Below are positions 50,334 to 59,163 of a DNA stretch of 64,000 bases, piece after piece (the first letter of the stretch is position 1; each line of letters begins with the position of its first letter). The stretch is from Anaerolineae bacterium. GTDB taxonomy: Bacteria; Chloroflexota; Anaerolineae; Anaerolineales; Villigracilaceae. The translations under genes were made by a program, and so were the position numbers. The stretch lies in assembly GCA_003130845.1 (NCBI GenBank), contig QEXW01000140.1:1-64000 (forward strand), written 5' to 3'. The notes beneath the pieces are model-generated. The model had not been told where the DNA came from. It worked only from the letters and a program-made list of their open reading frames with translations, and searched no databases.

Positions 50334-51269
50334 ATGCCAATTACTTACTCAATTATCGCTCCCATTTTCAACGAATATGAAAACATTCCTGAATTGTATC
50401 GCCGCGTGAGCCAGGTGATGGATTTGACGGGTGAACCCTGGGAGCTGATTCTGGTAGATGATGGCTCAAGCGACGGCTCCACCGACCGCATTCGCGAGCT
50501 GGCCGCAAGCGATAAGCGTGTACGCCCTGTCATTTTCGCGCGCAACTTTGGCCATCAAATTGCCGTCACCGCCGGGCTGGATTACTCTCGTGGCCAGGCG
50601 GTCGTCATCATAGATGCCGATTTGCAGGACCCGCCCGAAACCATTTTGGAACTCATCAAGAAATGGAAAGAAGGTTACGAAGTTGTTTACGCGGTGCGCT
50701 CTGAACGAGAAGGCGAAACTTGGTTCAAACTGTTGACTGCTTCGATGTTCTATCGTCTGATTTATCGCATTACCGATGTCAAAATCCCGCTCGATACAGG
50801 TGATTTTCGCTTGATAGACCGCAAGGTGGTGGATGTTATGAATTCCATGCGCGAAAAACACCGCTTTTTGCGCGGCATGTCTTCTTGGATTGGGTTCAAA
50901 CAAATTGGCGTGGAATACAAACGCGCCGCACGTCATGCTGGGGTAACCAAATATCCTTTTCGTAAAATGCTCAAACTGGCTCTCAACGCCATCACCGGCT
51001 TTTCCTATTTCCCTTTGCAAGTCGCAACCTATTTCGGCTTTATATCAGCCAGCATCGCCATTCTGGCCATTCCGATTGTCGCTGTGTTGCGCCTGGCGGG
51101 TTCGCACTTCTTTGAAGGACAAACCACCACGCTGATTTCGGTTCTGTTCCTCGGTGGGGTGCAATTGATTTCCCTCGGCATCTTGGGTGAATATGTCGGT
51201 CGCATCTACGATGAAGTCAAAGGCCGTCCGCTCTATGTGGTGCGTGAAGCGCCTACCAAAGAAGAATAG
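50334..51269 (+). CDS. GT2 glycosyltransferase (DPM1/GtrB-like)
   Basis: A 311-residue membrane-associated enzyme that moves a sugar from a nucleotide donor to a polyprenyl phosphate. The N-terminal GT-A domain has [22 protein letters not shown] and the DXD-like DADLQDPPE; the [11 protein letters not shown] acceptor segment follows. Two C-terminal helices (about 230-255 and 265-290) anchor it. AGGAACAA precedes the ATG. It stands between unrelated genes, so its glycan is unknown. Confidence 0.92.
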   Translation: MPITYSIIAPIFNEYENIPELYRRVSQVMDLTGEPWELILVDDGSSDGSTDRIRELAASDKRVRPVIFARNFGHQIAVTAGLDYSRGQAVVIIDADLQDPPETILELIKKWKEGYEVVYAVRSEREGETWFKLLTASMFYRLIYRITDVKIPLDTGDFRLIDRKVVDVMNSMREKHRFLRGMSSWIGFKQIGVEYKRAARHAGVTKYPFRKMLKLALNAITGFSYFPLQVATYFGFISASIAILAIPIVAVLRLAGSHFFEGQTTTLISVLFLGGVQLISLGILGEYVGRIYDEVKGRPLYVVREAPTKEE

Positions 51270-51451
51270 GAAACCTTGATGCAAGCACGCTGTGGTGTGT
51301 GCGATGCTCGCTTGCGTTACCGAAGCAATACAGGGGATACAATCTGTCACTCTGCTGGCAAAAAGCCAGATGGCCTAGATAATCGTTTCCTCTCTCCAAG
51401 CGGCGCACAATGAATGATACAAGTCGTGAGTAAAGCCAGGAGCACCGATTG

Positions 51452-52849
51452 ATGGACAAAGACTATTCTGCCTTCCTGCAAAACTATCCATCTTACCTAT
51501 CTACTTCCTGTTTGGATGCGTTGCGCGCCACCGATTACAGCCGGTTAGACCGAACCGGGCAGATTTACCTCGATTACACCGGCGGTGGGTTATATGCCGA
51601 TTCGCAAGTCCGCCAGCATCAGGAAATCCTGCTCTCGGGCGTGTTCGGCAACCCGCACTCGTCCAACCCGACCTCCATGGCCGCCACCCGGTTGGTAGAA
51701 AGCGCGCGCGAGTACGTTTTGCACTATTTCCGCGCAGACCCTGCCGAGTACGATGTGGCGTTCACCCCGAATGCCAGCGGCGCGCTCAAACTGGTCGGCG
51801 AATCGTATCCTTTCGCCCCTGGCGGCCACTACCTGCTGACCTTCGACAACCACAACTCGGTCAACGGCATCCGCGAGTTTGCCCATGCGCGCGGCGCGAC
51901 CGTCACATACATCCCGGTCGTGCTGCCCGATTTGCGCGTGGACGAAGCCCAACTGGAGCAGTTTCTGACCCTGGCACAGCCCAACGCGAACAATTTGTTC
52001 GCCTACCCGGCACAGTCCAACTTTTCCTCGGTCAAGCACTCGCTGGAATGGATTGAGAAAGCGCACAGCAAGGGATGGGATGTCTTGCTCGATGCGGCCG
52101 CTTTCGCACCGACCAATCCACTGGACCTATCCCGTTACAAACCGGACTTCATCCCGCTCTCGTTTTACAAGATGTTCGGTTACCCAACCGGCATCGGCGC
52201 ACTGATTGCCCGGCGCGATAAACTGCACAAATTACAGCGCCCCTGGTTTGCTGGCGGCACCATCACAGTCGCCTCGGTGCAGGGAGGCAAGTACTATCTG
52301 GCCGAGGGCCATGCCGCTTTTGAAGACGGTACGGTGGACTATCTAAACATCCCGGCGGTGGAAATCGGCCTGCGGCATATCGAATCTATCGGCATTGAGA
52401 CCATCCACGAACGGGTACGCTGCCTCACCGGCTGGCTGCTCGATAATTTAACGGCCATGCGTCACAGCACCGGCGTCCCGCTCGTCAGGGTGTATGGCCC
52501 CACCGATACGGAAGCGCGCGGCGGAGCGGTGACGGTTAACTTCTTCGACCGGGAAGGCCGCGCCATTGACCACCGCTTTATCGAGGAACAGGCCAATCGT
52601 GCCAACATTTCTCTGCGCACCGGCTGTTTTTGTAACCCCGGCGCGGGCGAGGTGGCACTTGGCATCTCGCGCGTCGAGCTGGATGTGTGCTTCAATCGTC
52701 CTGGCCACGAAAACCGCCTGACCCTCGATGATTTCCGCCTGTGCATTGATGGCAAATCAAGCGGCGCCGTGCGCATCTCGGTCGGCATGGTCAGCAATTT
52801 CGAGGATATCCAAAAATTCCTACACTTTTGCAAAGGATTGTTGAGGTAA
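51452..52849 (+). CDS. Class V aminotransferase, MOCOS-like cysteine desulfurase
   Basis: A 465-residue PLP enzyme. The PLP Lys is Lys240 in LSFYKMFGYPTGIGAL, the family pattern of molybdenum cofactor sulfurases, and the Cys pair is in RTGCFCNPGAGE near residue 390, where MOCOS has RTGCFCNPGA. The C-terminal MOSC domain of eukaryotic MOCOS is absent. It may transfer sulfur from cysteine to a cofactor. AGGAGC precedes the ATG at 51452. The VOC gene follows after two bases. Confidence 0.9.
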   Translation: MDKDYSAFLQNYPSYLSTSCLDALRATDYSRLDRTGQIYLDYTGGGLYADSQVRQHQEILLSGVFGNPHSSNPTSMAATRLVESAREYVLHYFRADPAEYDVAFTPNASGALKLVGESYPFAPGGHYLLTFDNHNSVNGIREFAHARGATVTYIPVVLPDLRVDEAQLEQFLTLAQPNANNLFAYPAQSNFSSVKHSLEWIEKAHSKGWDVLLDAAAFAPTNPLDLSRYKPDFIPLSFYKMFGYPTGIGALIARRDKLHKLQRPWFAGGTITVASVQGGKYYLAEGHAAFEDGTVDYLNIPAVEIGLRHIESIGIETIHERVRCLTGWLLDNLTAMRHSTGVPLVRVYGPTDTEARGGAVTVNFFDREGRAIDHRFIEEQANRANISLRTGCFCNPGAGEVALGISRVELDVCFNRPGHENRLTLDDFRLCIDGKSSGAVRISVGMVSNFEDIQKFLHFCKGLLR

Positions 52850-52851
52850 CG

Positions 52852-53277
52852 ATGATTCGCCAACTAGCCCATCTCAATTTTGTGACCAATGACCTGCCCG
52901 CTATCATTGACTTTTACGTCGAGAAACTGGGCATGGAGGTCAAATTCACCCTAAACAACGACGAAGGCGTGCCGTTTGGTTATTACTTTGGCTGTGGCAA
53001 TACCACCTTCCTCGAATTTTTCGACCAGGCCCTGGCCGTGAAGCAGTGGGGTGGAGAAGTGCAGGCCCTCACGCCCGGCACGCGCTATAAACACTTTTGC
53101 CTGGAAGTGGTTGGGCTGGACGAATACCGCCAAAAATTGCTCGAAAAAGGCGTGGCCGTCACCGAAATCACGCTCGGCATGGACCATTCCCGTCAGGCCT
53201 GGATTACCGACCCCGATGGCAACGCCATTGAACTGATGGAATACGGCCCGCGTAGCCTGCAACTGACCGGTGGATGA
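52852..53277 (+). CDS. VOC (glyoxalase/dioxygenase) superfamily protein
   Basis: A 141-residue protein of the vicinal oxygen chelate fold: HLNFVTNDL at the start, then FYVEKLGMEVKF, RYKHFCLEVVGLDEY, and WITDPDGNAIELMEY. The His and Glu residues for a metal site are present. Such proteins act on small molecules or bind antibiotics; the substrate here is unknown. The start follows the aminotransferase stop by two bases. Confidence 0.9.
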   Translation: MIRQLAHLNFVTNDLPAIIDFYVEKLGMEVKFTLNNDEGVPFGYYFGCGNTTFLEFFDQALAVKQWGGEVQALTPGTRYKHFCLEVVGLDEYRQKLLEKGVAVTEITLGMDHSRQAWITDPDGNAIELMEYGPRSLQLTGG

Positions 53278-53295
53278 TGTACCAGGAGCGTCAAC

Positions 53296-53901
53296 ATGGT
53301 CGAAGTCCATGACCCCCTTTCCCCTAGGCGGAGTGTCGTTGGCATCCTGCTGACCGTCCTGGTGGTTTTTCTGTGCCTAACATTGGCCGGCGCTTTGCTG
53401 TTGGGATGGACATTGCTCGAGCGCGGAAAATGCGGCACCGGCGACTATACGTTGCGCGATGAATTGCGTGTGAAAACCTTTGCGTTGGGCATGTTTGGCC
53501 CGCCCGATTGGCAGGAAACCTATTCCATCCAGCCGTACCATGTCATACGCAACTGGTTGTCAGCAACCTACAATGCGGTTGTTTCTGTGGATTACGTGCT
53601 ATACAACTGCGGCCACACGCAAACAGATTTGGAGACTTACTTTAGCGACGAATCCTTCCGAACCCAAATTTTGGTAGATTATCAGGATGTGGAACGGCTT
53701 GCCGTCTGCTCGCAGGGCGAGACTACCTTATATATTTACTCTGCGCGGCTGGAGAATGCCGATTACCTGACCTACACATGGGCTAAGCTGGACGGAAAAT
53801 ATCGCGTTCTGGAAGTGTTTATGGCCTTTCCCACCTTCAGGAAAGAGATAATGGACCAATACGCCAGGCAGCTGTTTCCCGACCTGCCTTCCTGCCCCTG
53901 A
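53296..53901 (+). CDS. Single-pass membrane protein of unknown function
   Basis: A 201-residue protein with one membrane helix (about 13-38) and an exterior domain with Cys at about 47, 104 and 138, which may form disulfides. I recognise no family. CCAGGAGC precedes the ATG. It lies in the same tight row as the aminotransferase, VOC and reductase genes. Confidence 0.75.
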   Translation: MVEVHDPLSPRRSVVGILLTVLVVFLCLTLAGALLLGWTLLERGKCGTGDYTLRDELRVKTFALGMFGPPDWQETYSIQPYHVIRNWLSATYNAVVSVDYVLYNCGHTQTDLETYFSDESFRTQILVDYQDVERLAVCSQGETTLYIYSARLENADYLTYTWAKLDGKYRVLEVFMAFPTFRKEIMDQYARQLFPDLPSCP

Positions 53902-53906
53902 CCGAT

Positions 53907-54611
53907 ATGGTGTTCAGTATCCATGACGAAATTGCCCTCTTGGCGGATAACTTTAGTCACAGTTACCCGCATGAAATCATCGCTTGGGCGCGTCACCGCT
54001 TTGGTGATGGCTTGGTGATGGCAACCGGTTTTGGCCCGGAGGGGATTGTCATTCTGCACATCGTCCAACAGGTTGCACCTGGCACGCAAGTCTTTTACCT
54101 GGATACGGATTTACTCTTCCCCGAAACGTATGAACTGCGCGACCGGCTAGAAGCACATTTTGGCATTCGCTTTACGCGGGTGGCAACTTCGCTAAGCGTG
54201 GCCGAGCAAAACGAGCAAATTGCTCCTGAATTATGGGCCAGCCAGCCCGACCAGTGCTGTCGAATCCGTAAAGTGGAGCCGCTGCGCGCCTTCCTAAAAG
54301 ATAAAAAAGCCTGGATTACCGGCATCCGCCGCGACCAGACAACACACCGTGCCAACGCGCGGCACATCGAATGGGATAAAGCCAATGGGTTGGTGAAGAT
54401 TAATCCCCTGCTGGATTGGACACAGGAACAGGTTTGGACCTACATTCACCTGTTTGAGCTGCCTTACAATGTGTTACATACGCGCGGCTATCCCAGTATT
54501 GGCTGCGCGCCCTGCACCCGCCCGGTAATGGAAGGCGCCGACCCGCGCTCTGGTCGTTGGGTGGGGCATAAGAAGGTGGAGTGTGGGATTCACCTTCAGG
54601 AAGAAAAATAA
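53907..54611 (+). CDS. cysH: APS/PAPS reductase
   Basis: A 234-residue enzyme of assimilatory sulfate reduction. The cluster-binding Cys pattern of APS reductases is complete: C117-C118, C200-x2-C203 (GCAPC), and the catalytic ECGIH with Cys226. The nucleotide-binding loop is ATGFGPEG (39-46), and RKVEPL and TGIRRDQ match the family. The [4Fe-4S] type uses APS. No ATP sulfurylase or sulfite reductase gene is in the window. It follows the membrane protein stop by five bases. Confidence 0.94.
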   Translation: MVFSIHDEIALLADNFSHSYPHEIIAWARHRFGDGLVMATGFGPEGIVILHIVQQVAPGTQVFYLDTDLLFPETYELRDRLEAHFGIRFTRVATSLSVAEQNEQIAPELWASQPDQCCRIRKVEPLRAFLKDKKAWITGIRRDQTTHRANARHIEWDKANGLVKINPLLDWTQEQVWTYIHLFELPYNVLHTRGYPSIGCAPCTRPVMEGADPRSGRWVGHKKVECGIHLQEEK

Positions 54612-54621
54612 CAGGAAGGGC

Positions 54622-55467
54622 CTATCCCGGCACCCAGGCTACCTGTTCCCGTTTGTTACCAGGCGGGACGCCCAGCAACACCACCGTAATATTATCGTGT
54701 CCGCCACGGTTGTTAGCCAGTTCAATGAGTGCATCAGCGGTCTGCGCTAGGGTGCGACCGTTGAGTGCCTCGCGAATTTCTGCCGCCTCTACCAGGTCAG
54801 TCAGGCCGTCTGTGCAAAGCAGAATCACGTCGCCTGGCTCGAGTAACGTGCCTTGGTTGGCTTTGGCTTTTGCATCGGTATCGGTGGGAGAAAGAAACAG
54901 CCGCAAATCGGGTTCCGGGGGTTCGTTGGAACCCAAGTAGCGACGGATAACGTGCAGGTTAGGGTGGCTTTTCAGTCCTTCGTTATCAATAATGCCTTTT
55001 TCTAGCGCTTCCTGGACCCAGGTGTGGTCACGAGAGAGTTGTTGGATTTTCTGACCTCGAATGAGATAAATGCGCGAATCGCCGGCGTAGGCGATATACA
55101 ATTGCAGCCCGATAATCCAGGCACAAGCAGCAGTGGCTCCCATACCCTTGCGCGTTATATCTTGTTCGGCTTGCTCGAAAATGGCCTCGCTGGCACGGTA
55201 GAAACTGTTTTGGAACACCGCCAGTGGATGCCCACCTTCGCGCTTTTCAACCGCCTCGCTAATCAAGTTGACTACCAGCTCGGAGGCGACTTCTCCGGCA
55301 CGGTGTCCACCAATGCCATCCGAGACAATGGCAAACACGGACGGAGTCGGGTTCATTTTGCTGACAAGATAGGCCGAAACCGCAAAATTATCTTCATTGT
55401 TTTTGCCGCTCATGCCAGGGTGCGACCGGGCGGCGACGTAGAGGTGAGAACGGTCAGTGCGAATCAT
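54622..55467 (-). CDS. PP2C-type Ser/Thr protein phosphatase
   Basis: A 281-residue phosphatase of the PPM family. Metal-binding Asp residues are in NNEDNF, VSDGIGGH, CTDGLTDL and GGHDNITVV; all are preserved. It is probably cytoplasmic and removes phosphate from Ser/Thr proteins. Its start overlaps the stop of the FHA protein gene by 14 bases, so it belongs to the same minus-strand transcript; a Ser/Thr kinase gene is not in the window. Confidence 0.93.
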   Translation of the reverse strand: MIRTDRSHLYVAARSHPGMSGKNNEDNFAVSAYLVSKMNPTPSVFAIVSDGIGGHRAGEVASELVVNLISEAVEKREGGHPLAVFQNSFYRASEAIFEQAEQDITRKGMGATAACAWIIGLQLYIAYAGDSRIYLIRGQKIQQLSRDHTWVQEALEKGIIDNEGLKSHPNLHVIRRYLGSNEPPEPDLRLFLSPTDTDAKAKANQGTLLEPGDVILLCTDGLTDLVEAAEIREALNGRTLAQTADALIELANNRGGHDNITVVLLGVPPGNKREQVAWVPG

Positions 55468-57346
55468 CCGTTGTCAGAGAGGTGACGATGGGTTTTTTAG
55501 CAGCAGGTGGTTTCGTAAAGATGAACCGGTAGGTTAATTCCCCAAAGTGTATCACATCACCATGTCTGAGTGTCCATCCATCTTTGGGGGCAAGTTCGTA
55601 ATTGACCCAAGTGCCTGCTACTGAGTTCTGATCTTGTAAAATGAAATTGCCGTTTTCATCTTGCCGTAAGCGGGCATGAAGTGGCGAAAGCGAGGGATGG
55701 TCTAAAACATTCGTGGCTTGGGTTGGGTCTGTACCGAATGTCAGTTCACGTCCGGTGAGGGGAATCGGGTCACCGGCAGCGGGCTGCCCATCTAGGGTCA
55801 ATTTGACGAAATAGGCAATTGGTGCTGCAGTTTTGCGCTTGAGCCAGGGGAATGGATTACTGCGCGAAGCGGATGGTTCGCCGGTAAAGACGGGTTGAGT
55901 CACCGGGTCTAGATGCAAGGCGCGTATTCGACGACGCTCCGCCAGGGCGTTTAAGGTTTTGCGGCCACTAAAGAACAAAATCCCCAGCAAAACCATGCCT
56001 GCTGCAATGATAACGGAAACGGTCACTGCGCCCCGGTTGCGCAAAATCAGTCCCCAAACACCACCGGGCGGCTGGATGACCACCACCTGGATGGGGACGA
56101 TGGCACTCATTTTGGAAAGACCGAGCGTATCTACCGCTTCTACTTGGATTTGATGTTCCCCAGAGACCAGGTAAGCGCTTAAGTCCCAGTCAAATTTATC
56201 GAAGGGCGGCGCGGTATTTTCGTCGGCAATTGCACCATCTACATAGAGCGTGGTGCGCGCCAAGGAGCGTTTTATGTTGTCGTTAAACTCGATGATGATG
56301 CGGATTTCCTGTGTCTTGGGTAAGGAGTTCTCAATGTCAAACTGATCAACCAAATTCTGACGAACAATCTGCACCGGTGGCGAGAGCAGAACCGGGTTGG
56401 GCGGTTCAATTTGGATTTGAAACGGAACCGGGTTGCTGGTTAGTTGTAAACCGCCTCCATTCACCAGCACGGTCAGAGAGTGTTGACCAGATTCTCGCAC
56501 AGCCGATTGGTACGCGAGGCGATAGACGTAGCGAAGAGAGGCGACCAATTCTTCTGGGTCGGGGAGAGTCTCTGTGCCGCTAAAAGTGAGTGACTGTCCG
56601 CGCGTTTGGTTGGCGAGATTGAACAAGGCTTGTGCGCCAGAGTGGTTGAAATAATCCGGCGAATCGACCAGCCAGATGAAAATGCGCACTCCGGCCTGTT
56701 GCGCACGCGTCAGTAGGTCGGGTAGAGCGCTCAAGTCACGGTTTTCAAGATGCGGGGAGATGAAAAAAATCACTTTTTTGCTGCCTGGTTCCACCGTACT
56801 TTGTTGCGCCACATCGAGCGCAAAGGCCAGAGCTGTTAACCCGGGGGTTGAATTGCGCAAGGCGGGGTCGAATTTTTCAAAGCGAGCCAGCCAATCGCGT
56901 GCTGAGAGTTGAGAACCAACAATCCCGCCATTCCATACCAGGGCAAAGTCATCGTTACCATTCGCCGGTTGCGAGGCAATCCAGTTTTTTAAGACAGTGG
57001 TGGTTTTATCATATCGAGAAAGTCCTACGCCGTCTCGAATGGCCAGCGCCGGGCCAGCGTTGATGGCGACAATCACTCGCAGGGGTTGCGGAAGTTGCTC
57101 AAAAACGCTTGGCGCACCCAGCATTTCACCATTTTCTAGAACAGAGACCTCGGCGGCGCTTAGCCCTGTGACAAAACGACCTTGTTCATCAAAAACATCC
57201 AGCAAGGCGGTGATGGTGGGGAATTGGCTGGCATCTGGCTGAAAGAGGAGAATGGAAGCCGTGCCTTGCGCGTGAACCCATGCCCAAGGCAAGAGCAGAT
57301 AAGTAAGGCTTGCTGCCAGCAGAAAACGGCGGATTTTATCCGACAT
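55454..57346 (-). CDS. Signal-peptide protein with VWA-like and FHA domains
   Basis: A 630-residue protein. It has a signal sequence (1-25), a VWA-like domain (about 85-270) with a degenerate metal-ion site (VAINAGPALAIRDG instead of DxSxS), a beta-rich middle part, a membrane helix (about 440-462), and a C-terminal FHA domain (about 535-615) with the S-P-L-H turn and the loop AGTWVNYE. The FHA domain should face the cytoplasm and bind phosphothreonine; the VWA part is outside. The start at 57346 is an ATG; an upstream TTG in frame exists. It overlaps the membrane protein gene upstream by 11 bases. Confidence 0.85.
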   Translation of the reverse strand: MSDKIRRFLLAASLTYLLLPWAWVHAQGTASILLFQPDASQFPTITALLDVFDEQGRFVTGLSAAEVSVLENGEMLGAPSVFEQLPQPLRVIVAINAGPALAIRDGVGLSRYDKTTTVLKNWIASQPANGNDDFALVWNGGIVGSQLSARDWLARFEKFDPALRNSTPGLTALAFALDVAQQSTVEPGSKKVIFFISPHLENRDLSALPDLLTRAQQAGVRIFIWLVDSPDYFNHSGAQALFNLANQTRGQSLTFSGTETLPDPEELVASLRYVYRLAYQSAVRESGQHSLTVLVNGGGLQLTSNPVPFQIQIEPPNPVLLSPPVQIVRQNLVDQFDIENSLPKTQEIRIIIEFNDNIKRSLARTTLYVDGAIADENTAPPFDKFDWDLSAYLVSGEHQIQVEAVDTLGLSKMSAIVPIQVVVIQPPGGVWGLILRNRGAVTVSVIIAAGMVLLGILFFSGRKTLNALAERRRIRALHLDPVTQPVFTGEPSASRSNPFPWLKRKTAAPIAYFVKLTLDGQPAAGDPIPLTGRELTFGTDPTQATNVLDHPSLSPLHARLRQDENGNFILQDQNSVAGTWVNYELAPKDGWTLRHGDVIHFGELTYRFIFTKPPAAKKPIVTSLTTDDSH

Positions 57347-58229
57347 CGAAAACTTCAACCGTTTCGGTTAAGGGAATGGCAGGACGTGCCAGGGCCAAAT
57401 AGGTTTGAATCCACAGCATTTTTTGTAAAGTAAGCATGCTGCCTTGTATTAAGACATGGAATGGCACAGCCAGGCAACTCAAGGCGAACAAAATTGTTAT
57501 CGCACTGTCTGGCAATCTGAGCAACTCCGTCAGGTAACTCGGTAGGAGGAAAGGAAGCGCAAAAACTCCGGCGACCAAACCAACGCCAAGGTAAATCAAC
57601 AGGCTCATTGCCATGGCCGTCCAAAAGTTTGCTCTAAATAAGCCCCAGGTTTTAGAGAAGGCCTCAGAGATTGAAAGGTTTTCTACTACTACCGCTGTTT
57701 CCGTCAATTCCATCAGGCTATACACTACATAACTGACCGGGATTAAGATGATGATTAATGGGAACAAGCAAAGCAGGCCTAACCCAAACGTAGCGATGCT
57801 TGCAATTGAAATCAAACATAAGACCGGCAAAAAGATAGCCAATAAACCGAAAACGAACATTAAACGTACCCCTAACACGCGCCAAAAGAAGGGGAAACTC
57901 CTTCGCAATATGTCCACCAAGGAAACGAGCGTGGTTGGCTCTTTATCTGTGCTTAGCACGCCCAGTGTCACGCCTATTGCTCCCAAGACGTATAAAGGAA
58001 TGCTACCCAGGCTGATTATCAAAGGCAGCAGGTCACTTAATGCTTCCGAAAGCCAAGTGTCGTTGCCGACTATTTCGGCGATTGTGGCCTGAAGAGAGGG
58101 AATCTCTATTAGCAAGGTGAACGATAAGACCAGGCCTGCACTCAGTGCAGCCATGGCCCCTAGCAACCATAAGGGTTTGTGCTTCCAGAATTGACGAAGT
58201 GAAATTGTAAGAACGTCACTGATTTGCAT
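57336..58229 (-). CDS. Multi-helix membrane protein, paralogue of that at 46481
   Basis: A 297-residue membrane protein with about six helices. The start LRQFWKHKPLWLLGAMAAL and the VVENLSISEAFSKTWGLF stretch resemble the protein at 46481-47587, which sits beside an ECF sigma pair. The gene heads the FHA/PP2C group. The start at 58229 is preferred to 58259 because it begins close to the first helix. Its function is unknown. Confidence 0.78.
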   Translation of the reverse strand: MQISDVLTISLRQFWKHKPLWLLGAMAALSAGLVLSFTLLIEIPSLQATIAEIVGNDTWLSEALSDLLPLIISLGSIPLYVLGAIGVTLGVLSTDKEPTTLVSLVDILRRSFPFFWRVLGVRLMFVFGLLAIFLPVLCLISIASIATFGLGLLCLFPLIIILIPVSYVVYSLMELTETAVVVENLSISEAFSKTWGLFRANFWTAMAMSLLIYLGVGLVAGVFALPFLLPSYLTELLRLPDSAITILFALSCLAVPFHVLIQGSMLTLQKMLWIQTYLALARPAIPLTETVEVFDVG

Positions 58230-58328
58230 ACAATGTCCTAAGCGCCAAGATACACTCAAGGAATGCTGCCCTAATTTTACTGTGAATTTCTAAAAACCTG
58301 TTTGGCTGGCGCAGGTACGGCAGAGCAA

Positions 58329-58354
58329 TAAAAAGAGCAGGCCAGCGCCTGCTC
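58329..58354 (-). terminator. Rho-independent terminator on the minus strand
   Basis: Read leftward, GAGCAGGC and GCCTGCTC form an eight-base stem with a four-base loop, followed by TTTTTAT. It ends the small 80-residue gene at 58371-58613. Confidence 0.88.
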
Positions 58355-58370
58355 GCTCTTGTGGGTGTTT

Positions 58371-58613
58371 TCAGCCCGAAAGCGGGGGGGCGTCTTTATC
58401 ATAGACCTGGACTTGAATATCAAAGCCGTCGTTGTTTAGAAATTCCATAGCAGGTGTGAATGTAGCGTCTTTGATGGGTTGAATATCTCCGGCGGGTGCT
58501 AGGACGGTAATGCGCGCTTCTTCTTCTGAGATTTTGACTACCTTCATCTGTGCGCCTGCACTAACAGCGCTAATTTTGGCTTGCATTTGTTTTATCGCAT
58601 CATCAATGGACAT
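58371..58613 (-). CDS. Small acidic orphan protein, 80 residues
   Basis: The protein has an N-terminal helix (about 1-18), then a beta-alpha-beta pattern (MKVVKIS, ARITVLAP, then a helix), ending with IQVQVYDK. There is no signal peptide and no Cys. AGGAGT lies nine bases before the ATG, and a terminator follows, so the gene is clearly a unit. I do not recognise the family. Confidence 0.7.
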   Translation of the reverse strand: MSIDDAIKQMQAKISAVSAGAQMKVVKISEEEARITVLAPAGDIQPIKDATFTPAMEFLNNDGFDIQVQVYDKDAPPLSG

Positions 58614-58683
58614 ACGCTACTCCTGAAATCATGCTTGTAGCAAAATTATAGCCGATTAACTCTGTGCTGGTACTTCTGTATGA

Positions 58684-58689
58684 TATGAT
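58684..58689 (+). promoter_or_regulatory. Candidate -10 box giving a leaderless phosphatase mRNA
   Basis: TATGAT ends six bases before the ATG at 58696, and no Shine-Dalgarno sequence is visible. A leaderless transcript is possible. Confidence 0.35.
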
Positions 58690-58695
58690 TCCGTT

Positions 58696-59151
58696 ATGAA
58701 TTTTTCACAAATTACTACACACTTGTTCATTGGGCCAATGCCAACGGCAGATGATTATCGTTTGCTATACGATTGTGGTGTGCGTTTGGTGCTAAACATG
58801 CGTTTTTCCCGCCGCTTGCCGGCGGGCATGGTGCAGCCGCCCATAGAAGTTTTGTGGTTGCCTTCGTTTGATAACCCGCTGTTGCCAATTCCGCTCGCGC
58901 ATCTGATGCGGGGAACACGCGCTGCATTACAAGTCATCCAATCTGGCGGAAGCATCTACGCTCATTGTGCGCATGGCCGTCATCGCAGCGTAGCGATGGG
59001 CGCCGCGATTCTGATTGCGCAGGGATATACTCCCGAGGAGGCGATGCAGTTGATTAAACAAAAACGCCCGCAAGCCGATCCGGAGGTGTTTTATATTAAG
59101 CAGCGGATTTTGTCCTTTGCCAGGCGCTGGCAACAAGAAGTTTCTAAGTGA
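58696..59151 (+). CDS. Dual-specificity protein phosphatase
   Basis: A 151-residue phosphatase of the DSP/tyrosine-phosphatase superfamily. The P-loop is HCAHGRHRS, with Cys91 and Arg97 in the CX5R spacing; an Asp in PSFDNPLL may be the general acid. It starts with NFSQITTHLFIGPMP, a typical DSP beginning. The substrate could be a protein, a lipid or a phosphoinositide-like compound. It is convergent with the DUF58 gene. Confidence 0.9.
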   Translation: MNFSQITTHLFIGPMPTADDYRLLYDCGVRLVLNMRFSRRLPAGMVQPPIEVLWLPSFDNPLLPIPLAHLMRGTRAALQVIQSGGSIYAHCAHGRHRSVAMGAAILIAQGYTPEEAMQLIKQKRPQADPEVFYIKQRILSFARRWQQEVSK

Positions 59152-59163
59152 TAAAGGGTGGTT

